A DNA stretch of 64,000 nucleotides from Pseudomonas rhizophila. Lineage in GTDB: Bacteria; Pseudomonadota; Gammaproteobacteria; Pseudomonadales; Pseudomonadaceae. Made by a program: the position numbers and the translations under genes. The stretch lies in assembly GCF_003033885.1 (NCBI RefSeq), contig NZ_CP024081.1, positions 5,137,255 to 5,201,254 of the forward strand. The letters run 5' to 3'. Positions 34,817 to 44,060 of the stretch are shown here, in pieces (the first letter of the stretch is position 1; each line of letters starts with the position of its first letter). Under the pieces are notes generated by a model. It had not been told where the DNA came from. It did not search any database and saw only the letters and a list, made by a program, of their open reading frames with translations.

Positions 34817-35806
34817 GTGCAAACTTCTAATAAGAACGCACATAAAAACCGGTCCATCATGCAAAAAAACATCACCTCCCTGGGGTCGCTGAATTGGGAC
34901 GACCTCAAGTTTTTCCTCGAAGTGGCCCGCACCCGCAAGGCCAGCACGGCGGCCAAGCGCCTGGCCGTCGACTACACCACGGTGTCGCGACGCATCAGCT
35001 CGCTGGAAACGTCATTGGGGACGCTGCTGTTCGAAAAATCCCGGACCAACGGTTTTGTCCTGACCGCCGAAGGCCAGCGTCTGCTGGGTTACGCCGAATC
35101 GATCGAAAGCACCCTGCACATGGCCTGCGAACAGGTGTCAGGCTCTGGGGTGGCGTTGTCCGGCCACGTGCGCATGGGCTGTACCGAAGGCTTCGGCAGC
35201 TTCTTCATCACGCCGCAACTGAGTCATTTCGTCGATGCCTACCCGGCCATTTCCGTGGACATCCTGCCGCTGCCGCACTTCATCAGCCTTTCCAAGCGCG
35301 AAGCCGACATCGTCATCGCCCTCGAACGCCCCGAACATGGCCCGTATGTGTGCTGCAAACTGTGCGACTACCGACTGCAGCTCTACGCCACCCAGCCATA
35401 CCTGGACAGCCATCCTCCCATCCACCGACCGGCGGACCTGAGCAAGCATTCGTTCATCAGCTACGTGGATGATTTGGCGTTCAGTTCCGAGCTGCTCTAT
35501 CTGGCGAATGTATTGCCGGGCGCCCATGCTCACCTGCGCAGCACCAGCGTGATTGCGCAGTTCGTGGCAGCGCAGCAAGGACGATCATTGGCGATCCTGC
35601 CGTGCTTCCTCGCCGCCCAGGATCCGCGCCTGCTGCCGGTGCTGCCGGAGGAAATCACCGTCACCCGGCAGTTCTGGATGTACTGCCGGGAGGATTTGAG
35701 GAAGCTCAAACGCATCACGCTGTTGTGGGATTACATCCGCGAAGTGACTGAGCAGAATCAGCCATTGTTGATGGGCGAGAGCCGAGAGATGGTATTCGCC
35801 GACTAG
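34817..35806 (+). CDS. LysR-family regulator divergent from mmsAB
   Basis: The protein is about 329 aa from GTG 34817, which has GGAG 7 nt upstream; ATG 34859 is in frame, would shorten it by 14 residues and has a poor ribosome site. The helix-turn-helix reads KASTAAKRLAVDYTTVSRRISSLE. The effector domain contains RMGCTEGFGSFFITPQL and VIALERPEHGPYVC. P. aeruginosa uses an AraC-type MmsR for mmsAB; here a LysR protein holds that position. Its stop overlaps the convergent yfiB stop within a palindrome. Confidence 0.88.
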   Translation: MQTSNKNAHKNRSIMQKNITSLGSLNWDDLKFFLEVARTRKASTAAKRLAVDYTTVSRRISSLETSLGTLLFEKSRTNGFVLTAEGQRLLGYAESIESTLHMACEQVSGSGVALSGHVRMGCTEGFGSFFITPQLSHFVDAYPAISVDILPLPHFISLSKREADIVIALERPEHGPYVCCKLCDYRLQLYATQPYLDSHPPIHRPADLSKHSFISYVDDLAFSSELLYLANVLPGAHAHLRSTSVIAQFVAAQQGRSLAILPCFLAAQDPRLLPVLPEEITVTRQFWMYCREDLRKLKRITLLWDYIREVTEQNQPLLMGESREMVFAD

Positions 35807-35813
35807 TCGGCGA
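35796..35813. other. 18-bp perfect palindrome shared by two convergent stop codons
   Basis: TCGCCGACTAGTCGGCGA contains both stop codons: TAG of the LysR gene (35804-35806) and TAG of yfiB on the other strand (35805-35803). Read from either strand it encodes Ala-Asp-stop. It has no loop or T-run, so it is unlikely to be a terminator. Confidence 0.9.
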
Positions 35814-36306
35814 TGACCACGATGGCGACGCGACGGTTTTCGGTGCGCCCCTCGACCGTGTCGTTGGAGGCCACTGGCCTGCTACTGCCCAGCCCCCGTG
35901 TTTGAACGTTTTCTTCGCGCATGCCCACGCCAATCAATACCTTGCTCACGCTGTAGGCCCGACGTATCGACAGTTGTTCGTTATAGGTTTGCGAGCCTGA
36001 TGCGTCGGTATGACCATCGATCCGCACCCGCTCGATTCCGGCGCCCAGCAGAGCCTTGCCGATTCGCTCGACAATCTCGGTACTGGCCGGGTTGAGGGTT
36101 TCCACATCGCTGCCAAACAGTACTTTGCCGGACAGGCCGAAAGCCCATCCCTCATCGGTCAATTCGAACCCTTGTTGTTTGAGCACGGCGACTTGCGCCG
36201 GGGTAAGACCTTTTTGGGGTGTCGTCTGGCAGCCGGACAGGGCCAGAACGGTGATGAACAAAAGCGCGGCGAAGCGCTGCAGGGAGAGTTGAGGATATAG
36301 GCGCAC
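35803..36306 (-). CDS. yfiB: OmpA-domain lipoprotein YfiB
   Basis: The 167-aa protein has a signal peptide with lipobox LSGC and a Pal/OmpA peptidoglycan-binding domain: RVRIDGHTDASGSQTYNEQ, LSIRRAYSVSKVLIGVGM, and RGLGSSRPVASNDTVEGRTE with the diaminopimelate-binding Asp/Arg. In P. aeruginosa YfiB is the outer-membrane lipoprotein that captures YfiR when the envelope is stressed and so frees the cyclase YfiN. It is last in yfiR-yfiN-yfiB, only 3 bp after yfiN. The family length is typical. Confidence 0.92.
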   Translation of the reverse strand: MRLYPQLSLQRFAALLFITVLALSGCQTTPQKGLTPAQVAVLKQQGFELTDEGWAFGLSGKVLFGSDVETLNPASTEIVERIGKALLGAGIERVRIDGHTDASGSQTYNEQLSIRRAYSVSKVLIGVGMREENVQTRGLGSSRPVASNDTVEGRTENRRVAIVVIAD

Positions 36307-36309
36307 GAG

Positions 36310-37578
36310 TCAGCTCCTGGCTTGAAGATCAGCAACCGGGTGCTCCGACCCAGCCGTGTGTTGACCGCCTCTGGCGAGGCGTTTGGCCTGATACATCGCC
36401 GCATCGGCGGCGTTGAGCAAGGCGCCTGGTGTAGCGCCATGATCAGGATAAACGGCGATGCCGACACTCAGAGAGGTCAGCACCGAGGCATTGCCGGGCA
36501 ATTGAATGGGCATTTCCATGCTGGCTATGATTTTCTCGGCAATCCGTTCGGCATCCTCGGTCCGGTGCAAGGGTGCAAGCAGCACGGCAAATTCGTCCCC
36601 GCCCAGGCGCGCCACCAAGTCACCTTCACGCAACTGCGCCCGGACCCGTGTCGCCACCGCCGTCAGCACCGCATCACCGGCAGCATGGCCGAAGTTATCG
36701 TTGATACCCTTGAACCGGTCACTGTCCAGATAGAGCACGGCGACCTGCTCGTCGAGTTTGTTGGCATTGCGCAGTGCACGGATCAGCCGGCCTTCGAAAA
36801 ATGCCCGATTCGGCAATCCGGTCAGGCTGTCGTGACTGGCCTGGTGAGCCAGGGTTTCGTTCTCGCTTTGCAGGTGGGTTTGCCAGGACTCCAGCTCATC
36901 AAGCAGCGCGTTGAAGTCATTGCCCAGGTTATCCAGTTCGGCGATAGCGGCCGGCGGTACGCGTCGGTCGAGGGCGCGTTCGCTGCGCGCGGCATGGGCC
37001 ACCTCGGCGAGGCTGCGCAGCGGCCCGGTGATTGCGCGTAACTGGCGCCGCGCCAGATACAACGCCACCCAGGCGCTCACCGCCGTGCACAGGACAATTC
37101 CCGCCAGGCCGCTAAGCAAAAACCGCAAAAGGCTGCCGCCATGTCCCGACAGTAGAACTGCGCCTATATTCTGTCCCTGATGGATGATTGGCAGGCTGAT
37201 GGGCTTTTCCAGGAAGGTTTTGGCGATGTGCCTTTCCAATTCCGACAACAAGCCGGTTTCCGGTCGCTGCCAGCGAGCCAGCAGACGCCCATGCTCGTTG
37301 AACACCTCGGCATCGGCGACCTCTTCGGTGGAGGCAATCACAGCCAGCGCCTCGGTCGCCGCCACTGAGTCATCGAACACCACGGCCGCTTCAACGGTAT
37401 AGCTGATCGAGCGGGCGATCAGGTGCAGGTTGTGATCGGCATAGACTCGCAGCGCCAGTACACCAAGCAACGTCAGGGAGACACTGGCCATGGTGATCGC
37501 CACCAACGCGACAATCAGGTGACCGCGACCAATGACCGAGCCCAGTGTGGGACGGATCCGTGCCGTGGGCAGATTCAT
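36310..37578 (-). CDS. yfiN: Diguanylate cyclase YfiN (TpbB)
   Basis: The 422-aa protein has two transmembrane helices (about residues 18-46 and 149-177) enclosing a periplasmic sensor region (CHASE8-like), then HAMP (about 178-230) and a GGDEF domain. GGDEF is intact at 326-330, so it should be active, and the inhibitory I-site RxxD is present at 317-320. YfiN makes c-di-GMP unless YfiR blocks its periplasmic part. Its start overlaps the yfiR stop by 4 nt. It is the output of the YfiBNR system, which controls biofilm and small-colony phenotypes. Confidence 0.94.
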   Translation of the reverse strand: MNLPTARIRPTLGSVIGRGHLIVALVAITMASVSLTLLGVLALRVYADHNLHLIARSISYTVEAAVVFDDSVAATEALAVIASTEEVADAEVFNEHGRLLARWQRPETGLLSELERHIAKTFLEKPISLPIIHQGQNIGAVLLSGHGGSLLRFLLSGLAGIVLCTAVSAWVALYLARRQLRAITGPLRSLAEVAHAARSERALDRRVPPAAIAELDNLGNDFNALLDELESWQTHLQSENETLAHQASHDSLTGLPNRAFFEGRLIRALRNANKLDEQVAVLYLDSDRFKGINDNFGHAAGDAVLTAVATRVRAQLREGDLVARLGGDEFAVLLAPLHRTEDAERIAEKIIASMEMPIQLPGNASVLTSLSVGIAVYPDHGATPGALLNAADAAMYQAKRLARGGQHTAGSEHPVADLQARS

Positions 37579-38150
37579 GGGGCTGCTGGCCTGCGACGTG
37601 AAAGCTGTAAAACGCTGGGGTGAATGCGCACGCCACTGCGCGCCACCGAATCCAGGTTGACCTCGAACGAGACCTGTTCGTCAGCGACCCGCAGACAGAA
37701 CAGGCTACCGACGGTGCACTGATCGCCGCCTTCACTGATGCTCAACACAGGTTTACCGATCAAGGACGCGAACAGCCGGGTGCGCTCGTCATGGGTCAAT
37801 CTGCCGATGTAGATCGCGTTGCAATCAGTGGCAATACTGGGGTGGTCGGCCAGCACCCGCTGCACAGTCACAGGCCGGCCAGTGGCCTGAGTCGTACCCT
37901 TGACCAAATCGTCTGTGTATTGAGTCGGCCCGACAATGCACAGCTGCAATTGCGCTGGTTCCACGGGCCAGCGGGCGTAGCTGAGAATTCCCAACACAAC
38001 CTGGGTGACGGATTCGGCCCGCTGTTCAGCCCGGGTCGTGGTGGCCTGATCCTGGGCGACAACCACAGGCGCCAGTAAGCACAGCAGGCCGGCAAGCAAA
38101 TATTGCCTCCAGCCCTTGCGGCGCACTGTCTCCTGAACAGCCACACTCAT
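37575..38150 (-). CDS. yfiR: Periplasmic regulator YfiR (DUF4154)
   Basis: The 191-aa protein has an N-terminal hydrophobic signal (YLLAGLLCLLAPVVVAQ) and the YfiR/DUF4154 core LSYARWPVEPAQLQLCIVG, IATDCNAIYIGRL and CTVGSLFCLRVADEQVSFEVN (shown here in parts). Four Cys lie at 71, 110, 145 and 152, exactly the positions described for P. aeruginosa YfiR, where they form two disulfides that tune its stability. YfiR holds YfiN inactive and is captured by YfiB or degraded on oxidative or reducing stress. It is first in the operon. The 127 bp upstream toward recD show no clear promoter consensus. Confidence 0.92.
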   Translation of the reverse strand: MSVAVQETVRRKGWRQYLLAGLLCLLAPVVVAQDQATTTRAEQRAESVTQVVLGILSYARWPVEPAQLQLCIVGPTQYTDDLVKGTTQATGRPVTVQRVLADHPSIATDCNAIYIGRLTHDERTRLFASLIGKPVLSISEGGDQCTVGSLFCLRVADEQVSFEVNLDSVARSGVRIHPSVLQLSRRRPAAP

Positions 38151-38277
38151 GGAAAGTCTCTTGGTCGATGCAATAAGTGCCGGAAAGATAGCACAGTGCC
38201 AAAAAGCCAGCGAGGCAGCGCCCTACGACGCTTACGACACAAGCGTGCAGAAGCACTGAATCGCGAAAGTCGATCGC

Positions 38278-40374
38278 TCAGACAGCTCCTTCCAGCGCCA
38301 GCATCAACCCGCTCAAGCGCTTGACCTTGCGCTGAACCGCCTCTTCAAAGACGCCCGCTCGCGGCTCAATCAGACTGAACCAGTGCTTGCCCCGAGTAAT
38401 GGCGGTGTACACCAATTCTTTCGTCAGCACCGGGTTCAGCGCATCAGGAAGAATCAAAGCCGTATGGGCGAACTCCGAACCTTGGGATTTGTGCACCGTC
38501 ATGGCAAAGACAGTTTCTACATCGTTCAGGCGGCTGGGCAGGACGAAACGCACACCGCGCTGGCCATCGTTACGAGGGAACGCCACCCGCAGAACCTGCT
38601 TGCCGGCGTCTGGCCCCTCACGCTCGGGCAGCTTGAGCGCGATACCGATATCGCCATTCATCAGGCCCAACCCGTAGTCGTTGCGGGTCATCAGAACCGG
38701 GCGCCCTTCGTACCATTGATGATCGCTGTCGATAAGCTGGGCCTTGAGCAGTGCGGCGGTGATGCGCTGGTTCAACCCCGCGACGCCCCACGGGCCTTTG
38801 CGTACGGCACAAAGCAGCTGGAACTCGTCGAAAGCCGACAGCACTTCCCGAGCCCAATCGGTCCAGCAGCTGTCCTCAAGCGGTCGGGAAATGGCCGGGC
38901 GGCGCTGACGCAACAGGCTCAAGTAATGCCGATAACCCTTCGGCCCTTCTGCCTTGCCGTCGAGTAACAAGCGCTCCAGCGCCCCATCGTGTTCGCCCCT
39001 CAGCGCCAGGGAAAACAGGTCGGTGAATTCGCCTTCGAGCAGCAGTTGACGGGCCTGTTCCGGTTGTTGCTGGTTGACCCGACGCGCCAGTTGACCGATC
39101 CCACTGCCCTCACCGAAGCGCCGCGAATGCCTGAGCATGACCACTTGCTGGGCCAAGGCATGAGTGCCATCGAGGTCTTGCCGCAGATCACTGGCCGCCA
39201 GGTTTTCACCGCTGACCGACTCCAGCCAGGCCAGGGTCCGGGGGCTGTACCAACCCTCCTCGGCGTCCCGACACAGGTCCCCCAGTACCGCACCGGCCTC
39301 AACAGAAGCCAGTTGGTCCTTATCACCCAGTAATACCAGTCGCGCATGAGTCGGCAGCGCATCCAGCAGATTGGCCATCATCTCCAGATCGATCATGGAG
39401 GCTTCATCGATCACCAACACATCCAGTGGCAAGCGATTGCCCCCATGATGGCGAAAATGTCGGGTGCCAGGCCGACTGCCCAACAAGCGATGGACCGTGG
39501 TGACATCGCAAGGAATGCGCTCGCGCACGGCGTCAACCACATCGAGGGTGCGAACCTGCTGGCTGATGGACTCGGTCAGACGCGCCGCCGCCTTGCCTGT
39601 GGGCGCGGCCAGGCGGATCCGCAGCGGTTTGCCTGCCTCGACAGCGGGCGCCTGAAGCAAGGCGAGCAAGCGCACAACCGTGGTGGTCTTGCCGGTACCC
39701 GGGCCGCCAGTGATGATACTGAAGGCTCCACGGGTCGCCAGCGCACAGGCCAGTTTTTGCCAATCGATCGGGCCAGCGGCGTTGGCCGGCCCGAACAACC
39801 CGTTCAAACGCTCGCGAAGATCATCAGGTGCCGCTTCATGTTCGGCAAGCCGTTGTCGCAACGCCTCATCGATCCGCCGCTCATAAGCCCAATAACGACG
39901 CAGATAAAGCCGCTTACCTGATAACACCAAAGGGCGCTGCCGCGCTTCTTCATGCTCATCGACGGCCAAGGCCACCAGAGCACTGGAAGCCAGGACCTTG
40001 CACCAGTGAGCCCCATCGAGGGCCCGTAGTATTTGCGAGGGCAACAACTCTACCCCCGTTTGCGAGTCGCCTTCAGGCGGCAGTGACAGGGCGAAATCCG
40101 GCTCCTTGAGCGTTTCGAACAGATCCAGGCAGACATGCCCGTGACCCAACTGATGGCTGGTGAGCGCCGCAGCAAGCAGCACCAACGGATCATCTTCAGG
40201 CGCGAGCTCATGGAGGAAGGCGACGAATGCCTTGTCCAGGGCGCGCAACCATCCTCGTTCGACCCAGCGGGTGAGCAACAGCAGCAAGTCATCCGCGCGG
40301 CTCAGCGGAGCCAGATCCATCAGGCTCTCGTCATCAGACGATTTGGGTAACAGATCGGCAAAAGAACGTTTCAT
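38278..40374 (-). CDS. recD: Exodeoxyribonuclease V alpha subunit (RecD)
   Basis: The protein is about 698 aa from ATG 40374, which overlaps the recB stop by 4 nt. It has helicase motif I GGPGTGKTTTVVRLLAL, motif II VIDEASM, LLGDKDQLASVEAGAVLGDL and the C-terminal TVHKSQGSEF with VYTAITRGK. RecD is the 5'-3' motor of RecBCD, the enzyme that processes DNA double-strand ends and degrades foreign linear DNA until Chi. It is the last gene in recC-recB-recD. The ATG at 40395 would add seven residues inside recB. Confidence 0.95.
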   Translation of the reverse strand: MKRSFADLLPKSSDDESLMDLAPLSRADDLLLLLTRWVERGWLRALDKAFVAFLHELAPEDDPLVLLAAALTSHQLGHGHVCLDLFETLKEPDFALSLPPEGDSQTGVELLPSQILRALDGAHWCKVLASSALVALAVDEHEEARQRPLVLSGKRLYLRRYWAYERRIDEALRQRLAEHEAAPDDLRERLNGLFGPANAAGPIDWQKLACALATRGAFSIITGGPGTGKTTTVVRLLALLQAPAVEAGKPLRIRLAAPTGKAAARLTESISQQVRTLDVVDAVRERIPCDVTTVHRLLGSRPGTRHFRHHGGNRLPLDVLVIDEASMIDLEMMANLLDALPTHARLVLLGDKDQLASVEAGAVLGDLCRDAEEGWYSPRTLAWLESVSGENLAASDLRQDLDGTHALAQQVVMLRHSRRFGEGSGIGQLARRVNQQQPEQARQLLLEGEFTDLFSLALRGEHDGALERLLLDGKAEGPKGYRHYLSLLRQRRPAISRPLEDSCWTDWAREVLSAFDEFQLLCAVRKGPWGVAGLNQRITAALLKAQLIDSDHQWYEGRPVLMTRNDYGLGLMNGDIGIALKLPEREGPDAGKQVLRVAFPRNDGQRGVRFVLPSRLNDVETVFAMTVHKSQGSEFAHTALILPDALNPVLTKELVYTAITRGKHWFSLIEPRAGVFEEAVQRKVKRLSGLMLALEGAV

Positions 40375-43300
40375 AGCAGCTCCCCCTGTTCCCATGCCGG
40401 TTCAGCCTTTGGCTCGCAAACCCCTTGGAACATACGGTCCAGTTGCTCGATCAGCGCCCGTGGAGGCTTGGTGAAGTAAACGCCCTGACTGGCTGAGCGG
40501 GTACCGCGCAGGAACAGATACAACGCCCCACCGACATGCCGATCGTAGTCATAGCCGGGCAGGCGCGCCTTGAGCTGACGGTGCAGGGCCAACAGGTACA
40601 ACACGTATTGCAGGTCGTAGCGATTGTCGAGGATTGACTGTTCCATGGCCTGCTCGGTGTAGGCCATGTCATCGACACCCAGCCAGTTGGACTTGTAATC
40701 AGCCACGTAATACCGGCCCTCGTGCTCGAACGTCAAATCGATGAAGCCCTTGAACATCCCGTTGAGCAACACCGGCTCAGCGGCCACGCGAGCGACACCG
40801 CCATGGGTGAATTGGCAAACCAGTTGGTCGAGCTTGAGCACATCGACCTTGTGGCTGGCAAACCAGAACTCCATCTCGACCTGAAACCGGGACAGGTTCT
40901 CGAGCACCACCGGCGCCTGGTCACCACCTATGTGCATAGGCAGTTTGATCAGGTGTTGCAGCCAGTCACCCAGGGTAGCGATCCAGCCTTTCCAACCTCG
41001 ACGATTGCAGCGCCGGGCTATGGCATCCTCGATGGCGGTTGGCGTAGCTTCAAATCCTTCGCCAGCGGCCCACTCCAGCAGGCCATGAAGGAATGTGCCG
41101 GGACCAGGGCCGCGAGGGAAGCGGTGAATATCACCACCCACGGCAACAATTTCCCTTGGGGCATCGGGGTCAAGCCGCTCATCGTCGAACAGCTTCTGAG
41201 CCTGCGGGTTCTCCGGCGCATCATTGCTGCCCGCACTCAGGCTTTCCCCGATACGCAAGGCGCTGTAGGAGGCGATCCACCAGTTTTCGCTGGCTTTGCG
41301 TAGGGGAATCAAAGGCTCAAGCAATACCGCTTCGTTGCGAGGCGGCCGGTAATGCTCGTCGGTGGCCTGGGGCATCTCCTGATAGCTGACCACTGCGCTG
41401 CCTTGTTGCAGGTCCTCCAGCCAGCGCCTCAACTCCACCGATTCGACTAACGGCACACCACCGCCCAACAGATAGCCCAATGCGGACAAATGCAGGATCG
41501 AGCTGTTGTTATTGCCCCGCTTGAGATCAGCCACACCCAACCAGCAAGCGTGTTGTGCGCGGGTCAGGGCCACGTAGAGAAGCCGCAGATCCTCGGCCAG
41601 ACGCTCGTCATCGGCCTTGGCGATCAACTCGGCGGTTGGCTTGAGGCTGATCTGTGCCTTGCAGGCTTCATCGTGGTAATGCAAAGGCAACCGACTGCCA
41701 TCCACCGGTTTCGTCGAACAGATGAAGGGCAAAAACACCAGTGGATATTCAAGTCCCTTGGACTTGTGAATCGTGACCACCTTGACCAGTTGCTCATCGC
41801 TTTCCAGGCGCAGGATCTGTTCTTCGCCAGCCTGCCCGGACAGCGCCAGGTGCTCGGACAGATGCCGAATCAAAGCTTGCTCGCCATCCAGCTCACCGGC
41901 GGCCTGTTGCAACAGCTCGCAAAGATGCAGCAAATTGGTCAGTACCCGCTCGCCGTCGCTGCGCGTCATCAAGGCCTGGGGCAGCTCGAAATCATGTAGC
42001 AGGCGACGCAGCATGGGCAATACGCCCTGGGTACGCCAGACCGTACGATAGCCTCGGAACTGCATGACCCGACGCTCCCAGGCCAGCTCATCCTGATTGA
42101 GACGTTCCAGCTCCGTCAGCGCAAGATTCAGCGTGATGCTGGCCAGTGCTGCCCGCAGTGGCCGCTCGACATCCGGCTCGGCGCAGGCCCTGAGCCAGAT
42201 CAGCAGGTCCCGCGCTTCCTGTGAAGCGAAGACCGAGTCTTTGTCGGACAGATAGACACTGCGCACTCCCCGCGCGGACAGCTCGTCGCGCACGGCCTGA
42301 GCTTCTTTGCCGTCACGCACCAGGATGGCGATATCCGCCGGGCGTAATCCCTGGAGCGTCTTTTCATCGACCGTAAAGCCATCGCGCCCCGATTGGCCGC
42401 CATTGAGCAACGCCGTGATCTCACTGGCACAAGCCGCCGCCATGTGCTTCCGATACACCGCCCCGGAAAGCGGCTGATCAGAAGACAGGTGCCAGATATT
42501 CATTGCGGCAACGGGTAGCCCGTTGACTTGCAAGGACTCCTTGCGCCCTTGGGACTCAACGGGCTGGAACGGCACCGGGTTCTTGCCCGACGGTTCACGA
42601 AACAGAAAAGCACCGCGCCCTTCAGGGCGAGATTCGGCATTCTGGAAAATATGGTTCACCGCACTGACCATGGCGTGGCTGGAACGGAAGTTTGTTCCCA
42701 GCGTATGCAGCCTGCCGGCGGTGGCTTCGCGGGCGCGCAGGTAGGTATAGATGTCAGCGCCGCGAAAAGCGTAAATGGCCTGCTTCGGGTCACCGATCAG
42801 GAACAGCCCGGTGTCGGGGTTGCTTTCTGCGATGTGGTAGATGCTTTCGAAGATGCGATATTGAATCGGGTCGGTGTCCTGGAACTCATCGATCAGCGCC
42901 ACCGGAAACTGTTCGCGGATCAAGCTCGCCAGCCGCGCTCCACCTTCGGCTCGAAGGGCGGCGTCCAGACGCAGCAGCATATCGTCGAAGCCCATCTCCG
43001 CGCGGCGCCGTTTCTCCGCCTCGAAACGTGCCCCCACCCATTGCGCGGCATGTTGCAGCACCGCGGCATCGGGAGTGGGCAAGGCTTCCAGGCTGGCCTT
43101 GAGACCGGACATGGCGTCCAGCCCGGGATGACTGGGCACTTCGCCTTTCCAGGCCTCGGCCATGCCCTCGGGGGTCAGGCGTGTGAATCCGCTGCCGATG
43201 TCCAACAGCTCAAGGCTTTCGTCCTCCACCCAGGCATTGATTTTCTGGAACCACGGTTCGAAGTACCGGGCCTGCATCTTGCGCCCGTCGACGCTTTTGT

Positions 43301-44060
43301 TGGCGACACCTTGCTGGCAGATCTCCAGCAACTCCACGGCCCATTGCCGCCACGGCGCCTTGAGATCGAGCAAGGCGGCGCTGCGCTCCTGAAGCGATGC
43401 GGCGATCAGTTCGGCGGGTTCAAGCCCCTCAGCAGCATCGCGTTCGCTGGAAAACAGTCCTCTGACTCGCGGCAGCAGCGCAGCGGGCCCGCCCCAATGT
43501 GTCCGCACCCAATTCAGCGCCTCGCCTTGCATCGAGTAGCAGAACAGCCGCCAATAGTCGCGAAGCACTTCGCCAAGCAAGTCGCTGTGATCGGTTTCCA
43601 GGGTCTGGGTAAACAGGCTACCGCTGTCAAAAGCATGTTCACGCAGCATGCGCTGACACCAGCTATGGATGGTCGACACTGCTGCTTCATCCATCCATTG
43701 CGCAGCGATGTCCAACCGGTTCGCACAGCCAGGCCACTGCGTTGCATCGAACTCATCCCGCAACTCGGCGATCAGCGAATCCGGGGCGGCAATTTCATCA
43801 CGAAAGAAGCGCGCCGCCTGGGCCAGACGCATGCGGATACGTTCACGCAACTCCTTGGTGGCAGCGTCCGTAAAGGTCACCACCAGGATCTGCGGAGGAA
43901 GCAGTTCGCGACCAAAGCCGGTAGCCGGGCCGCCATGCCCCAGTACCAGACGCAGGTACAACGCCGAAATGGTAAAGGTCTTGCCGGTACCGGCGCTGGC
44001 CTCGATCAATTGACTGCCACGTAGCGGGAAGGCCAGGGCGAGTGGAGGCTGGCGAGTCAT
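40371..44060 (-). CDS. recB: Exodeoxyribonuclease V beta subunit (RecB)
   Basis: The protein is 1229 aa from ATG 44060, overlapping the recC stop by 4 nt. UvrD-like motifs are clear: I IEASAGTGKTFTISALYLRL (to 20 residues), VALIDEFQDTDP, LIGDPKQAIYAFRGAD, VVTIHKSKGLEYPLVFLP and LYVALTRAQHACW. The C-terminal nuclease domain has YYVADYKSNWLG (catalytic Asp and Lys) and HGLLEWAAGEG. The nuclease and 3'-5' helicase functions are intact. A ninety-residue-shorter or longer start is not supported. Confidence 0.96.
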   Translation of the reverse strand: MTRQPPLALAFPLRGSQLIEASAGTGKTFTISALYLRLVLGHGGPATGFGRELLPPQILVVTFTDAATKELRERIRMRLAQAARFFRDEIAAPDSLIAELRDEFDATQWPGCANRLDIAAQWMDEAAVSTIHSWCQRMLREHAFDSGSLFTQTLETDHSDLLGEVLRDYWRLFCYSMQGEALNWVRTHWGGPAALLPRVRGLFSSERDAAEGLEPAELIAASLQERSAALLDLKAPWRQWAVELLEICQQGVANKSVDGRKMQARYFEPWFQKINAWVEDESLELLDIGSGFTRLTPEGMAEAWKGEVPSHPGLDAMSGLKASLEALPTPDAAVLQHAAQWVGARFEAEKRRRAEMGFDDMLLRLDAALRAEGGARLASLIREQFPVALIDEFQDTDPIQYRIFESIYHIAESNPDTGLFLIGDPKQAIYAFRGADIYTYLRAREATAGRLHTLGTNFRSSHAMVSAVNHIFQNAESRPEGRGAFLFREPSGKNPVPFQPVESQGRKESLQVNGLPVAAMNIWHLSSDQPLSGAVYRKHMAAACASEITALLNGGQSGRDGFTVDEKTLQGLRPADIAILVRDGKEAQAVRDELSARGVRSVYLSDKDSVFASQEARDLLIWLRACAEPDVERPLRAALASITLNLALTELERLNQDELAWERRVMQFRGYRTVWRTQGVLPMLRRLLHDFELPQALMTRSDGERVLTNLLHLCELLQQAAGELDGEQALIRHLSEHLALSGQAGEEQILRLESDEQLVKVVTIHKSKGLEYPLVFLPFICSTKPVDGSRLPLHYHDEACKAQISLKPTAELIAKADDERLAEDLRLLYVALTRAQHACWLGVADLKRGNNNSSILHLSALGYLLGGGVPLVESVELRRWLEDLQQGSAVVSYQEMPQATDEHYRPPRNEAVLLEPLIPLRKASENWWIASYSALRIGESLSAGSNDAPENPQAQKLFDDERLDPDAPREIVAVGGDIHRFPRGPGPGTFLHGLLEWAAGEGFEATPTAIEDAIARRCNRRGWKGWIATLGDWLQHLIKLPMHIGGDQAPVVLENLSRFQVEMEFWFASHKVDVLKLDQLVCQFTHGGVARVAAEPVLLNGMFKGFIDLTFEHEGRYYVADYKSNWLGVDDMAYTEQAMEQSILDNRYDLQYVLYLLALHRQLKARLPGYDYDRHVGGALYLFLRGTRSASQGVYFTKPPRALIEQLDRMFQGVCEPKAEPAWEQGELL

